Assembly: GCF_000938305.1 (NCBI RefSeq)
Contig: NZ_JYMT01000027.1
Span: forward strand, 1-64,000
Direction: 5' to 3'
DNA from: Bradyrhizobium sp. LTSP885
GTDB lineage: Bacteria; Pseudomonadota; Alphaproteobacteria; Rhizobiales; Xanthobacteraceae
DNA: 64,000 nucleotides
Shown one piece after another: positions 7,703-16,107 of the stretch. The stretch's first letter is position 1. Every line of letters begins with the position of its first letter. The position numbers and the translations under genes were made by a program. The notes beneath the pieces were generated by a model, which was given only the letters and a program-made list of their open reading frames with translations, ran no database searches and was not told the DNA's origin.

Positions 7703-9748
7703 ATGACAGCACCTTACGTCCCGCAGATGGCGCTTTACCGCCAATGGCTGAAAGAGACGCGCGGCCTTGAGTTTGCTCATTTCGAGGAGATGCGGCGGTG
7801 GTCGGTCGCCGACATCGACGGCTTCTGGCAGAGCGTCTGGGACTATTTCGATATTCAGTCACCGACGCCGCACACCGCGGTGCTGGCGAGCCGGAAGATG
7901 CCCGGCGCGGTGTGGTTTCCCGGTGCCCAGGTCAACTATGCCCGACAGGTCCTGCGCCATGTCGCGCCAGCGCATGCCGCGGGCCTCCCGGCCCTCGTCT
8001 CATGCGGTGAAGACGGCGTGTTATCGGAAACGAGCTGGCCCGAGTTCAAGCGCAAGGTCGCCGCGCTGGCGCTGCACCTGAAAGCCCAGGGCGTGCACTC
8101 CGGCGATCGCGTCGCCGCCTACCTGCCGAACATTCCGGAGACGATCATCGCGTTTCTCGCGACCGCCAGCTTAGGCGCGATCTGGAGCGTCTGCGCGCCC
8201 GACATGGCCGCACCCGCGGTGATCGACCGCTTCAAGCAGATCGAACCAAAGGTGCTGATCGCCTGCGATGCCGTGACCTACGCCGGCCGGCGCCATGATC
8301 GGCGGCCGGTGATCGACGAATTGCGGCGTGCGCTGCCGACGGTCGAGCATGTCATTCTGCACAGCGAGACTGCAGCGTCCGACACGCAGCTTTCGTCCAT
8401 CCTCGCAGGCGACAACGCTGAGATCGATGCGTTCGAGCCGGAATGGCTGCCGTTCGATCATCCGCTCTGGATCGTCTATTCCTCAGGCACCACCGGACTA
8501 CCGAAACCGATTCTGCACAGCCATGGCGGCGTGATCGTGGTGGCACTGCCGCTCTCGACCCTGCACAACGACATCGGTTGCAGCTACGACAGGAATTCAT
8601 TCGGTGAACGCTTCCATTGGTACAGCTCGACCGGCTGGATCATGTGGAACAGTCAGACCAACGGACTGCTGAACGGAACCACCTGTTGCATCTTCGACGG
8701 CAGCCCGGGTGGCTCCAAGGACAAGCCGGACTGGACCACGCTGTGGCGCTTCGTCGCCGAGACAAAGGCAACATTCTTCGGCGCAGGCGCCGCGTTCTTT
8801 GCCAATTGCACCAAGGCGGAGATCGATCTCGCTGCCGTCGGCGACCTCTCGCAGCTGCGCGCGCTGGGCTCGACGGGATCGCCACTCAGCGCCGACACCC
8901 AAGCCTGGTTCAACGACCGCTTCGCCGCACTCTCGAGGGCCAACGGCAACGCCGCGCAGGCCGACATGTGGTGGGCGAACATCTCCGGCGGCACCGATTT
9001 CGCCGGCGCTTTCATCGGAGGCAACCGCGAACTGCCGCAGACGCCGGGGATCATGCAATGCCGCCTGCTCGGCTGCGCAGTGGAAGCCTTCGACGAGCAG
9101 GGCCGCGCCGTGATCGACGAGGTCGGCGAGCTTGTCTGCACCGAGCCGCTGCCGTCGATGCCGCTGCGGTTCTGGAACGATCCCGGTGACGCACGCTATC
9201 GCGCCAGCTACTTCGAGACCTATCCCGATAATTTCGACGGCTCGGGCCGCGGCCCGGTGTGGCGGCACGGCGACTGGCTCAAGATCAACCCCGACGGCGC
9301 CTGCGTGATCTATGGCCGCAGCGACGCCACCATCAATCGGCACGGCCTGCGCATGGGCACCAGCGAACTCTATTCGGCGATCGAGGCGCTGCCGGAAGTG
9401 CTGGACTCGCTGGTCGTCGATCTCGAATATTTGGGACGCGACAGCTACATGCCGGTGTTCGTGGTGCTGCGCGAGGGCATCGCGCTCGATGCCGCGATGA
9501 AGGCTGACATCAACAAGGCGATCGAAGCCGGATTGTCGCGCCGCTTCCTGCCCAACGATATCTTCGCGGTCGCGGAAATTCCGCGCACGCTGTCGGGAAA
9601 GAAACAGGAACTGCCAATCAAGAAGCTCCTGCTCGGCCATCCACTGGAAAAAGTCATCAACAAGGACGCGATGGCCAATCCCGGATGCCTGGATTGGTAT
9701 CTCGAATTCGCAAGGAATTATCTGAGCAGGCAAGCCGGCGCCGCGTGA
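7703..9748 (+). CDS. aacS: acetoacetate-CoA ligase
   Basis: ATP-dependent activation of acetoacetate to acetoacetyl-CoA, feeding ketone bodies and polyhydroxybutyrate breakdown products into central metabolism or lipid synthesis. At 681 residues it is slightly longer than typical for the family. The N-terminal acetyl-CoA-synthetase cap (VWDYFDIQSPTPHTAVLASR) is present. The AMP-binding P-loop YSSGTTGLPKP lies near residue 263, and GRSDATINRHGLRMGTSELY near 540. The C-terminal SGKKQELPIKK near 633 contains the usual hinge/acetylation lysines. I start at ATG 7703 rather than further upstream because upstream sequence does not look like the family. Confidence 0.93.
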   Translation: MTAPYVPQMALYRQWLKETRGLEFAHFEEMRRWSVADIDGFWQSVWDYFDIQSPTPHTAVLASRKMPGAVWFPGAQVNYARQVLRHVAPAHAAGLPALVSCGEDGVLSETSWPEFKRKVAALALHLKAQGVHSGDRVAAYLPNIPETIIAFLATASLGAIWSVCAPDMAAPAVIDRFKQIEPKVLIACDAVTYAGRRHDRRPVIDELRRALPTVEHVILHSETAASDTQLSSILAGDNAEIDAFEPEWLPFDHPLWIVYSSGTTGLPKPILHSHGGVIVVALPLSTLHNDIGCSYDRNSFGERFHWYSSTGWIMWNSQTNGLLNGTTCCIFDGSPGGSKDKPDWTTLWRFVAETKATFFGAGAAFFANCTKAEIDLAAVGDLSQLRALGSTGSPLSADTQAWFNDRFAALSRANGNAAQADMWWANISGGTDFAGAFIGGNRELPQTPGIMQCRLLGCAVEAFDEQGRAVIDEVGELVCTEPLPSMPLRFWNDPGDARYRASYFETYPDNFDGSGRGPVWRHGDWLKINPDGACVIYGRSDATINRHGLRMGTSELYSAIEALPEVLDSLVVDLEYLGRDSYMPVFVVLREGIALDAAMKADINKAIEAGLSRRFLPNDIFAVAEIPRTLSGKKQELPIKKLLLGHPLEKVINKDAMANPGCLDWYLEFARNYLSRQAGAA

Positions 9749-9760
9749 GCGTGCGCACCA

Positions 9761-10696
9761 TCACCGCACGCTCTTCTTGATGTCCGCGCGCCATGGCGGC
9801 GGCGAAAGGCCGGCGCGCAAGGATTCGAGGAACGCCTGCGTCCGTCTGGCCCTGCCGCCGCGGCCCGGATTAAGGAGCGCAACGACGTCGGCAGGCGGCA
9901 GACGATGATTCTGCAGCACACGCACCAGCCGGCCCGCCGCCAAATCCTCTGCGACATCCCATTCCGACCGTACGATCAGGCCGCAATCCGCCAGCGCCCA
10001 GGCTTTCACGACCTCGCCATCATTGCTGGAGAGTGTCGGCTCAATCCGGACAACCTCCGGCGCCGACCCGGCACGCTTGCGGGAAAACCGCCAGAGCGTC
10101 ACGTCCTCCTCGTTCTCGCGCAGCGCGATGCAATCGTGCCCGCGCAGATCCGGCGGACTGACCGGAGCTCCCTTTCGTTTCAGGTAGGCCGGCGAGGCGC
10201 ACAGATATCGTTCATTCGACGCGAGGCGCTGAAGCTGGAGCGCGGAGTCCTTCAGCACGCCGATGTGGATCATGATGTCCCAGGAGCCCGCGGTCGCCCG
10301 CCCGAGCCGATCGGAGAGCTCCAGATCGACCGACGCGTCGGGATGCCGGGATCGGAATGCGGCAATTGCCGGTGCGATGTAGCGGCGTCCGAAGCCAAGC
10401 GGAGCGAGAATTTTGAGATGACCGGTGATGGTGCCACGGCGCGCCTGCAGCGCATCGGTTAACTCCGCCGCATCGTCGAGCAGCGCTCGGCCACGCAACA
10501 GCAGCAGTTCGCCCTCGTCGGTCAGCGTCAGCCGGCGTGCCGAACGGCTGACCAGTTGAACACCTAACCGCCGCTCGAGGCCCTGCAGCCGCTGCGAGAC
10601 GGCAGGCGGTGTCACGTCGAGCGCGCGTGCCGCGGCCGCCAGCGTGTTGGCCGCGGCGATCGCAACAAAAAACCTGATATCGTCGGTCGAGAGCAT
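9761..10696 (-). CDS. LysR-family transcriptional regulator
   Basis: A 311-residue LysR regulator. The N-terminal winged helix-turn-helix is DDIRFFVAIAAANTLAAAAR, then LDVTPPAVSQRLQGLERRLG. The effector-binding domain runs from about residue 90. It is divergent from the DSD1-type operon with 72 bp between starts. A 7+4+7 palindrome (10695-10712) overlaps its own start codon and a second inverted repeat sits 28 bp further, the usual layout for autoregulation and activation of the divergent operon. The inducer is therefore probably an amino acid handled by that operon (inference). It is convergent with aacS, 12 bp apart. Confidence 0.92.
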   Translation of the reverse strand: MLSTDDIRFFVAIAAANTLAAAARALDVTPPAVSQRLQGLERRLGVQLVSRSARRLTLTDEGELLLLRGRALLDDAAELTDALQARRGTITGHLKILAPLGFGRRYIAPAIAAFRSRHPDASVDLELSDRLGRATAGSWDIMIHIGVLKDSALQLQRLASNERYLCASPAYLKRKGAPVSPPDLRGHDCIALRENEEDVTLWRFSRKRAGSAPEVVRIEPTLSSNDGEVVKAWALADCGLIVRSEWDVAEDLAAGRLVRVLQNHRLPPADVVALLNPGRGGRARRTQAFLESLRAGLSPPPWRADIKKSVR

Positions 10697-10712
10697 TAAG
10701 CCTGAGCTTAAT
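10695..10712. promoter_or_regulatory. LysR-type palindrome over the regulator's start codon
   Basis: ATTAAGC-CTGA-GCTTAAT, a perfect 7-bp inverted repeat with a 4-nt centre and the T-N11-A spacing typical of LysR sites. It covers the start codon of the LysR gene, consistent with autorepression. Confidence 0.6.
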
Positions 10713-10739
10713 CTAGGAATGATAATCGGTAAATTGCAC

Positions 10740-10758
10740 TTAGCCTAAAAGCGGCTAA
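10740..10758. promoter_or_regulatory. second LysR-type inverted repeat upstream of DSD1-type gene
   Basis: TTAGCC-N7-GGCTAA, a perfect 6-bp inverted repeat 10 bp before the DSD1-type start codon. Its half-sites resemble those of the palindrome at 10695-10712 (TTAAGC/GCTTAA), suggesting that one regulator binds both. Confidence 0.5.
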
Positions 10759-10768
10759 TCTTAAGTCC

Positions 10769-11929
10769 ATGCCCCTCGCACCCGCGCCAACACCACTGCG
10801 ATCCCTCGCCGGGATCGAGACCCCTTGCCTTGTCCTCGACGAAGGCCGGATGTTGAATAACATCGCCCGCCTGAGGGGCAGACTGACGCGGCTTGGCGTC
10901 CCCCTCCGTCCGCATCTGAAGACCGCAAAATCAGTCGAGGTCGCCCGCGCCGTCATGGACGGCCCGACCGGCCCGGCTGCGGTCTCGACCCTGCGCGAGG
11001 CGGAGGTGTTCGCCGCCGCAGGGGTCAAGGACCTCCTCTACGCCGTCGGCATTTCGCCGCAAAAGCTCAACCGCGTCACTGCGCTGCGGCGGCGCGGCGT
11101 GGACCTGTGCGTGATCCTCGACAGCATCGAACAGGCGAATGCCGTCACGGAAACGGCACGCGCGACCGGCGACCGGATTTCGGCGCTGATCGAGATCGAC
11201 TGTGACGGCCATCGTGCCGGCGTCCGCGCAGACGACCCGCTGCTCGCCGAGATCGGTCGCAGGCTTCACGCCGGCGGCGCGGAATTGCGCGGCGTCCTGA
11301 CCCATGCCGGCGAGTCCTATAACTGCCGCAGCGTGGCGGCGCTCGAGGCGGCCGCCGAACAGGAACGCGCGGCCGCGGTTGGCTGCGCCGAGGCGTTGCG
11401 CGCGGCCGGACTGCCGTGTCCGGTGGTCAGCGTCGGCTCGACACCGACGGCGCATGTCGCGCGCCATCTCGACGGCGTGACCGAAATGCGCGCCGGCGTC
11501 TTCGTGATGTTCGATCTGGTGATGGCCGGGATCGGGGTTTGCACGCTCGATGACATCGCGCTGTCGGTGCTCACGACCGTAACAGGCCATCGTGCCGATC
11601 GCGGCTGGACCTTCATCGACGCAGGCTGGATGGCACTGTCGCGTGACCGCGGCACCGCCAGACAGGCGGTCGACCAGGGCTATGGCGTGGTGTGCGACAT
11701 CAACGGACGGCCATATCCCGATTTGATCGTGAGCGAGGCCAACCAGGAGCACGGCATCATCGCCCGTCGTCCCGGCAGCACGGCGCCACAAGTGCTGTTG
11801 CCGCTGGGCACGCGATTACGGATATTGCCGAATCATGCTTGCGCGACCGGCGCCCAGCACGACCGGTACCATGTCATCGGCGCTGGTTCTGACGTCGTCA
11901 GGGAATGGGAGCGGTTTCGCGGATGGTAG
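10769..11929 (+). CDS. DSD1-type PLP enzyme (D-serine/D-threonine/3-hydroxyaspartate dehydratase or aldolase family)
   Basis: A 386-residue fold-type III PLP enzyme with an alanine-racemase-like barrel. Lys51 in RPHLKTAKS is the expected PLP lysine. His356 and Cys358 in PNHACAT match the zinc ligands of the eukaryotic-type D-serine dehydratase and the related D-threo-3-hydroxyaspartate dehydratase. Members deaminate D-serine or D-3-hydroxyaspartate, or cleave D-threonine to glycine and acetaldehyde; the sequence does not tell which. It is the first gene of an operon with a HAD hydrolase (7-bp overlap) and a threonine-synthase-like enzyme, under a divergent LysR gene. Confidence 0.88.
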   Translation: MPLAPAPTPLRSLAGIETPCLVLDEGRMLNNIARLRGRLTRLGVPLRPHLKTAKSVEVARAVMDGPTGPAAVSTLREAEVFAAAGVKDLLYAVGISPQKLNRVTALRRRGVDLCVILDSIEQANAVTETARATGDRISALIEIDCDGHRAGVRADDPLLAEIGRRLHAGGAELRGVLTHAGESYNCRSVAALEAAAEQERAAAVGCAEALRAAGLPCPVVSVGSTPTAHVARHLDGVTEMRAGVFVMFDLVMAGIGVCTLDDIALSVLTTVTGHRADRGWTFIDAGWMALSRDRGTARQAVDQGYGVVCDINGRPYPDLIVSEANQEHGIIARRPGSTAPQVLLPLGTRLRILPNHACATGAQHDRYHVIGAGSDVVREWERFRGW

Positions 11930-12603
11930 GAGATAGAGCGCACCCCACGACGCAAACTTACGATGCCGTCCTGTTCGACCTGCTGACAGCATTGCTGGAC
12001 AGCTGGACGCTTTGGAACGAGGTCGCGGGCTCCGCGGAGGCCGGATACCGCTGGCGGGCGGAGTACCTCAAGAACACCTACGCCGCCGGGCGCTATCGTC
12101 CCTATGAAGATCTGGTAGGTGAGGCGGCGCGCAATGTCGGGCTTCCCTTCGAACGCGCGCACGAACTCGGCGCACGCTACGCGGAGCTCGAGCCCTGGCC
12201 GGAGGTCCGCGAGACCCTGCGAGCATTGCACGAGGCCGGCATCGCGTTGGGCGTCGTAACCAATTGTTCGGAACGGCTGGGCCGCATCGCGGCCGATCGC
12301 ATCGGCGTCCCCTTCTCGGTCTTTGTGACGGCTGAGCGCGCCGGCTACTACAAGCCGCAACCGCAGCCCTATCAACTTGCACTGGATGAATTGCCGGCCG
12401 GCTCGAAGCGATGCCTGTTTGTGGCGGGATCCGGCTATGATCTGTTCGGAACGGTACGTGTCGGCCTGCCAACATGGTGGCATAATCGTGCCGGAATGAC
12501 CTTGCCGGAAGGGGCACCTGCCCCGATCGTGATTCGCCGGGATATGACGACACTGCCGGCCTTCGTTCTCGGTCACGACATGCCCGGCCGTCCCGCGACT
12601 TAA
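11923..12603 (+). CDS. HAD-superfamily hydrolase, haloacid-dehalogenase-like
   Basis: A 226-residue HAD hydrolase. The nucleophile motif is AVLFDLLTALLD (Asp19), the second motif is VVTNCSE, the conserved Lys is in YYKPQPQ near residue 139, and the acidic motif reads GSGYDLFGT near 170. This pattern is closest to the L-2-haloacid dehalogenase/phosphatase branch. The start at ATG 11923 overlaps the preceding stop (ATGGTAG) and follows GGGAG; ATG 11905 would add six residues. It sits between two PLP enzymes, so its substrate is more likely a phosphorylated or hydroxylated intermediate of that pathway than a haloacid (inference). Confidence 0.82.
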   Translation: MVGDRAHPTTQTYDAVLFDLLTALLDSWTLWNEVAGSAEAGYRWRAEYLKNTYAAGRYRPYEDLVGEAARNVGLPFERAHELGARYAELEPWPEVRETLRALHEAGIALGVVTNCSERLGRIAADRIGVPFSVFVTAERAGYYKPQPQPYQLALDELPAGSKRCLFVAGSGYDLFGTVRVGLPTWWHNRAGMTLPEGAPAPIVIRRDMTTLPAFVLGHDMPGRPAT

Positions 12604-12616
12604 GGATTGAATTGAG

Positions 12617-13753
12617 ATGCCATCGCCCAGCTACATCGACCCGCTCAACGGCAAGCTCTATCCGCTGGATGTGCCCCGCTGGTGCTCCGACGAAGGCAAG
12701 CCGCTGCTGGTGACACCGCTCACGGGCATCTCTCGCGACGATATCGATCGCAGCATCCGCTCGCTGTGGCGTTACCGCGCTGCGCTGCCGGCGGAGATCG
12801 CGAAGCCGATCACGATGGGCGAAGGCTGTACCCCCATGGCCGAGAGAGAGTGGGGAGAGCTTCGGCCCCACTTCAAGCTCGAATGGTTCAATCCGACGTC
12901 GAGCTTCAAGGATCGCGGCACCACGGTGATGCTGTCGTTCATGCGGCAGCTCGGCGTCAATGCGGTGCTGGAAGACAGTTCGGGCAATGGCGGCGCCTCC
13001 GTGGCCGCCTATGGCGCCGCCGGCGGGATGCGGGTCAGGATCCTCGCGCCAGCTACGACGTCACCGATGAAAGTGGCCCAGATGCACGCCTTCGGCGCCG
13101 AGGTCCAACTGGTGGAGGGACCGCGCGAGGAATCGGAAGCCGAAGCGATCCGCCAGTCGAAGCAGATATTCTATTCCAGCCACAACTGGCAGCCGTTCTT
13201 CCTGCAGGGCACGAAATCGCTGGCCTACGAGATCTGGGAAGACTTCAACTATTCGGCGCCTGATAACGTCATCATGCCGGTCGGCGCCGGCAGCAGCCTG
13301 CTCGGCTGCTATATCGGCTTCAAGGAGCTGCTCGCGGCCGGACAGATCACGCGAATGCCGCGCCTGTTCGCGGCCCAACCGCTGAATTGCTCGCCGGTCG
13401 ATGCCAGCTTTGCCGCCGGCGTCGACACCCCGATCGATCGCGCTGTTAACAAGACCATTGCCGAAGGTACCGCGATCAAGCATCCGCTCCGCTTGAAGCA
13501 GATGATCGCGGCGCTGAAGGAGACCGGCGGCGGCACGGTCGCGATCCCGGAAGATGGAATCATTGCCGCGTTGAAGCGGCTCGCGCGCACCGGTCTCTTT
13601 GTCGAGCCGACCTCGGCCTCGGCTGCCGCCGCCCTCGACGTCCTGAAGGAGCGCGGTGCGATCCGGCCGACTGAGCGCACCGTCGTCATCATCACCGGGA
13701 CCGGGATCAAAGCCGCGTCGCTAATCACCGAACTTCTGGCAGAAGGGAATTAG
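12617..13753 (+). CDS. threonine-synthase-like PLP-dependent enzyme
   Basis: A 378-residue fold-type II PLP enzyme. Lys98 in TSSFKDRGTT is the Schiff-base lysine, EDSSGNGGASVAAYGA is the substrate/phosphate loop, and PVGAGSSLLGCYIGF is the glycine-rich PLP-phosphate loop. An N-terminal segment with a lone cysteine (WCSDEGKPL) resembles the zinc-ribbon start of some threonine synthases but lacks the other cysteines. Its place in a DSD1-HAD operon argues against the housekeeping thrC role and for a beta-hydroxy or beta-substituted amino acid lyase (inference). A 13-bp hairpin follows at 13794-13823. Confidence 0.83.
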   Translation: MPSPSYIDPLNGKLYPLDVPRWCSDEGKPLLVTPLTGISRDDIDRSIRSLWRYRAALPAEIAKPITMGEGCTPMAEREWGELRPHFKLEWFNPTSSFKDRGTTVMLSFMRQLGVNAVLEDSSGNGGASVAAYGAAGGMRVRILAPATTSPMKVAQMHAFGAEVQLVEGPREESEAEAIRQSKQIFYSSHNWQPFFLQGTKSLAYEIWEDFNYSAPDNVIMPVGAGSSLLGCYIGFKELLAAGQITRMPRLFAAQPLNCSPVDASFAAGVDTPIDRAVNKTIAEGTAIKHPLRLKQMIAALKETGGGTVAIPEDGIIAALKRLARTGLFVEPTSASAAAALDVLKERGAIRPTERTVVIITGTGIKAASLITELLAEGN

Positions 13754-13793
13754 TGAGTCTCGGCCCTGCATCGGCGACTGGTCTCCCCTCGGC

Positions 13794-13823
13794 GACCCCA
13801 TTGCCGATACCGGCAATGGGGTC
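13794..13823 (+). terminator. strong hairpin after the DSD1/HAD/threonine-synthase-like operon
   Basis: GACCCCATTGCCG and CGGCAATGGGGTC form a perfect 13-bp stem with a 4-nt loop, 40 bp after the stop codon. There is no T-run, so it may act as a factor-assisted terminator or an mRNA 3' stabiliser. Confidence 0.65.
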
Positions 13824-13847
13824 GTCAGAGAACATCGTTGCCGTCGC

Positions 13848-13953
13848 CTAGAGCGTTTTCGAGCGAAGTGGACACCGGTTCGCTTGAAGAAAACGCGTCA
13901 ATACAAGAATCTAGAGCTTCGGTTCTGATTCAATCAGAACCGATATGCTCTAG
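13848..13953. repeat. dispersed palindromic repeat, copy 1 (full length)
   Basis: About 106 bp bounded by CTAGAG and its complement. The left half reads GCGTTTTCGAGCGAAGTGG, then CCGGTTCGC and GAAGAAAACGCGTCAA. The right half is an 11-bp hairpin, CGGTTCTGATT / AATCAGAACCG. The left half recurs in reverse orientation at 53889-53955. The terminal TAG of the element is the stop codon of the porin gene, and the hairpin stands as that gene's terminator. The family name is not certain; I know the sequence type from Bradyrhizobium and Rhodopseudomonas intergenic regions. Confidence 0.75.
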
Positions 13954-15647
13954 AACTTCCACGAAGCGCCGGTCGAGACGCCCACGATCGTCGTACCGGC
14001 GTAGCAGTGCGGCGTTGACGTGTAGCCACCATCCGCACCGAACGCGTCGTGACAGTCCGTCGTCACGCCCCTGCCGCCGGCGCCGAGATCATAGTGGGCG
14101 CTCGGCCCGTTGAAGGTGGCCGCGACCGAGGCGTACCAAGTGAAGTTCGGGCTCACTTTCCTCTTATAGGAGGCCGTTACCATGTCGGCCTTGTTGTCGT
14201 TGGGGCCATAGGTGCCGAGTCCGTCGATCGTCGTCAGCGTCGAGGTGTTGTGCTGGCCGGGATCGCCGGTGGCCGCGAACGCATGCGCCCATCCGAAATG
14301 GATGCTGTCGACATCGGTCAATTCCTGGCTGACGAAGAACCACGTGCCGTTGCGGGTTCGCTCGTTCTGGAATTGCAGGTCCGCCGGAACGTAACGATGC
14401 ATCATTTCAAAGATGCCGCCAACCGTGGTCCGGGTGGCGAAACGATACAATGCACCAACCTTGAAGGCGTCCTCGTCCCCGACATTTTCGTTGAACAGGT
14501 TCTGGGCATAGGCGTTTGGCAACGCGGCGGTGCCGTAGATTGCCGTGATATCGCTCTGACGGTTGACCGCCTGGTGACGCTCATAAGCGACCGTCGCGTA
14601 GAACGGGCCGTTGGTGTAGCTCAGATTCGCGCTGTAGGCATTGCTGAAGGAGCCGTCATTACACGCGATCGGCAGATTGCCGCCGCTCTGGGGGACGTTA
14701 CCGCCGGCGCAATCGGATTCTCCGGCCGCGATGTTGGAGCTGTCGGTATCGCGGTTCTGCCCCGGCGCAAACAAGGCGTTGAACTGGAAGCCTGAGATGG
14801 TGGGCGATTCGTACCAGATCGCATGATCGAGCCGGGTGCCGAATTCAACACGGTTGTCGCCGCCGGTATTACCCATGACCACACTGTAGTCGCCGATCTG
14901 GCCCGAGAACGGGTTGAACGCGGACGTCGAGGTCTTGTAGGGCGCATCGGTCTTGCCGATCTTGACCGCGCCCCATTCCTGCGACCCAAGCCCGATATAT
15001 GTGTTGCGGTTGAACATCGCGCCGTTGACCGTGTTGCTCAGACTGCTGTTGTTTTCCTTCAAACCGGGCGTGGCCGAAACATCGAAACCGAGTTCGAGCT
15101 GATAGAGGAAATTGGCTTCCATGCCGGGCAGATGTTGGAAGCCGCGAACGCCGAGATAGGAGAGGTTGGTCGAGATCGCGGGCATCCATCCGAAATTGCC
15201 GACCGGAGGCGTGGCGCCGTTCAGGTTCAGGTTTCCGACATTCTTCGCTGTGTCGTCGATCGAGACGTCCAGATTGCCGTAAGCGGTGATCTCGCCCCCG
15301 GGCGTATAGAATGTCAGGGGGGCGCCGTGCTTGTGCTCGAAATAGGTGTGTCCCTGCGCATCCACTTCGACGACGGGCGTCTTCAGCGATGCCGGCGCAC
15401 CGCCGGTCGCTGGCGCGCTGGCCACACGGCCTGGAGCAGCCTGGACCACGGGCGCCGCGGCTTTCGAAGATTCGACACGATTGAGCCGCGCCTTGAGCGC
15501 GGCATTCTCCTTGGCAAGTTGAGCATTGCTTTGCTCGATCGCCTGAAGCCGCTCCAGGACCACATCGAGCTTGTCCGCAGACGCCGGCGCAGGCTGAGAA
15601 ACGACCGCTATCGCGATAGCGGAGACCGTTAGCGCATATTTCTTCAT
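13950..15647 (-). CDS. outer-membrane porin with N-terminal coiled coil
   Basis: A 565-residue beta-barrel porin for passive diffusion across the outer membrane. The signal peptide is MKKYALTVSAIAIAVVSQPA with cleavage near ASA. It is followed by a heptad segment (VVLERLQAIEQSNAQLAKEN) that probably forms a periplasmic or peptidoglycan-contacting coiled coil. The barrel shows many alternating strands and a C-terminal WKF, the usual outer-membrane assembly signal. I start at 15647 because AGGGG is 7 nt upstream of that ATG, while it touches the alternative ATG 15653. The last codons lie inside the dispersed repeat, which supplies the stop. The substrate is unknown. Confidence 0.9.
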   Translation of the reverse strand: MKKYALTVSAIAIAVVSQPAPASADKLDVVLERLQAIEQSNAQLAKENAALKARLNRVESSKAAAPVVQAAPGRVASAPATGGAPASLKTPVVEVDAQGHTYFEHKHGAPLTFYTPGGEITAYGNLDVSIDDTAKNVGNLNLNGATPPVGNFGWMPAISTNLSYLGVRGFQHLPGMEANFLYQLELGFDVSATPGLKENNSSLSNTVNGAMFNRNTYIGLGSQEWGAVKIGKTDAPYKTSTSAFNPFSGQIGDYSVVMGNTGGDNRVEFGTRLDHAIWYESPTISGFQFNALFAPGQNRDTDSSNIAAGESDCAGGNVPQSGGNLPIACNDGSFSNAYSANLSYTNGPFYATVAYERHQAVNRQSDITAIYGTAALPNAYAQNLFNENVGDEDAFKVGALYRFATRTTVGGIFEMMHRYVPADLQFQNERTRNGTWFFVSQELTDVDSIHFGWAHAFAATGDPGQHNTSTLTTIDGLGTYGPNDNKADMVTASYKRKVSPNFTWYASVAATFNGPSAHYDLGAGGRGVTTDCHDAFGADGGYTSTPHCYAGTTIVGVSTGASWKF

Positions 15648-16107
15648 CGCCATCCCCTGTTAGAACGGCTCTTAAATCGAGCCTGCCAAAAGGCTGGAGG
15701 CGTTGCGCGGTCCGGTCAATACGATAGCACCGGCGTATAAGTTATTGCAGAAGCTAACAGAACTGTTCTTATTTTCCGGTAACGCGATACACATCAATGA
15801 CATACTGCGCCGCAGCAGAGATATTGCTCTGCGAAACATACTGTCGCATTTCGACAACAGTTAGGAATAATGTATACCAGATACTGGTATTACCACTACA
15901 ACTAAAAGCGGTGGCGGTCCCGAGCATCACCCGCGCACGCTATCCAGAAGTCGTATGAGCGCCGTCCCGGCCGAGCTTGATCGGAATGGAAAAATGCCAA
16001 CGCGCTTCAGACGTGCTTTGCATGTCACGCGATTTTCCGCGCGAACCCGCACTCAAATCCGTGAGGTCGCCAATGCCGCTTCAGCAGCGGGAGCTGGGAT
16101 CGCCGGT
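15648..16107. other. porin upstream region
   Basis: About 460 bases, AT-richer than its surroundings around 15710-15920. It holds the porin leader with a hairpin next to the ribosome-binding site (GGCTC at 15667-15671 with GAGCC at 15679-15683) and the AACAGAACTGTT palindrome at 15756-15767. From about 15950 to 16107 I see nothing recognisable. The right end abuts the truncated AhpD-like copy. Confidence 0.5.
15756..15767. promoter_or_regulatory. AACAG-N2-CTGTT palindrome upstream of porin
   Basis: Second exact copy of the 12-bp palindrome also found at 2524-2535 upstream of the Crp/Fnr paralogue 2; both copies are also preceded by T. It lies about 110 bp upstream of the porin start. It is a candidate shared operator. 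Confidence 0.35.

Noticed and set aside
8597..9733. A 378-codon minus-strand open frame
   Set aside because: It lies entirely opposite the acetoacetate-CoA ligase gene; the sense strand matches a known enzyme throughout.
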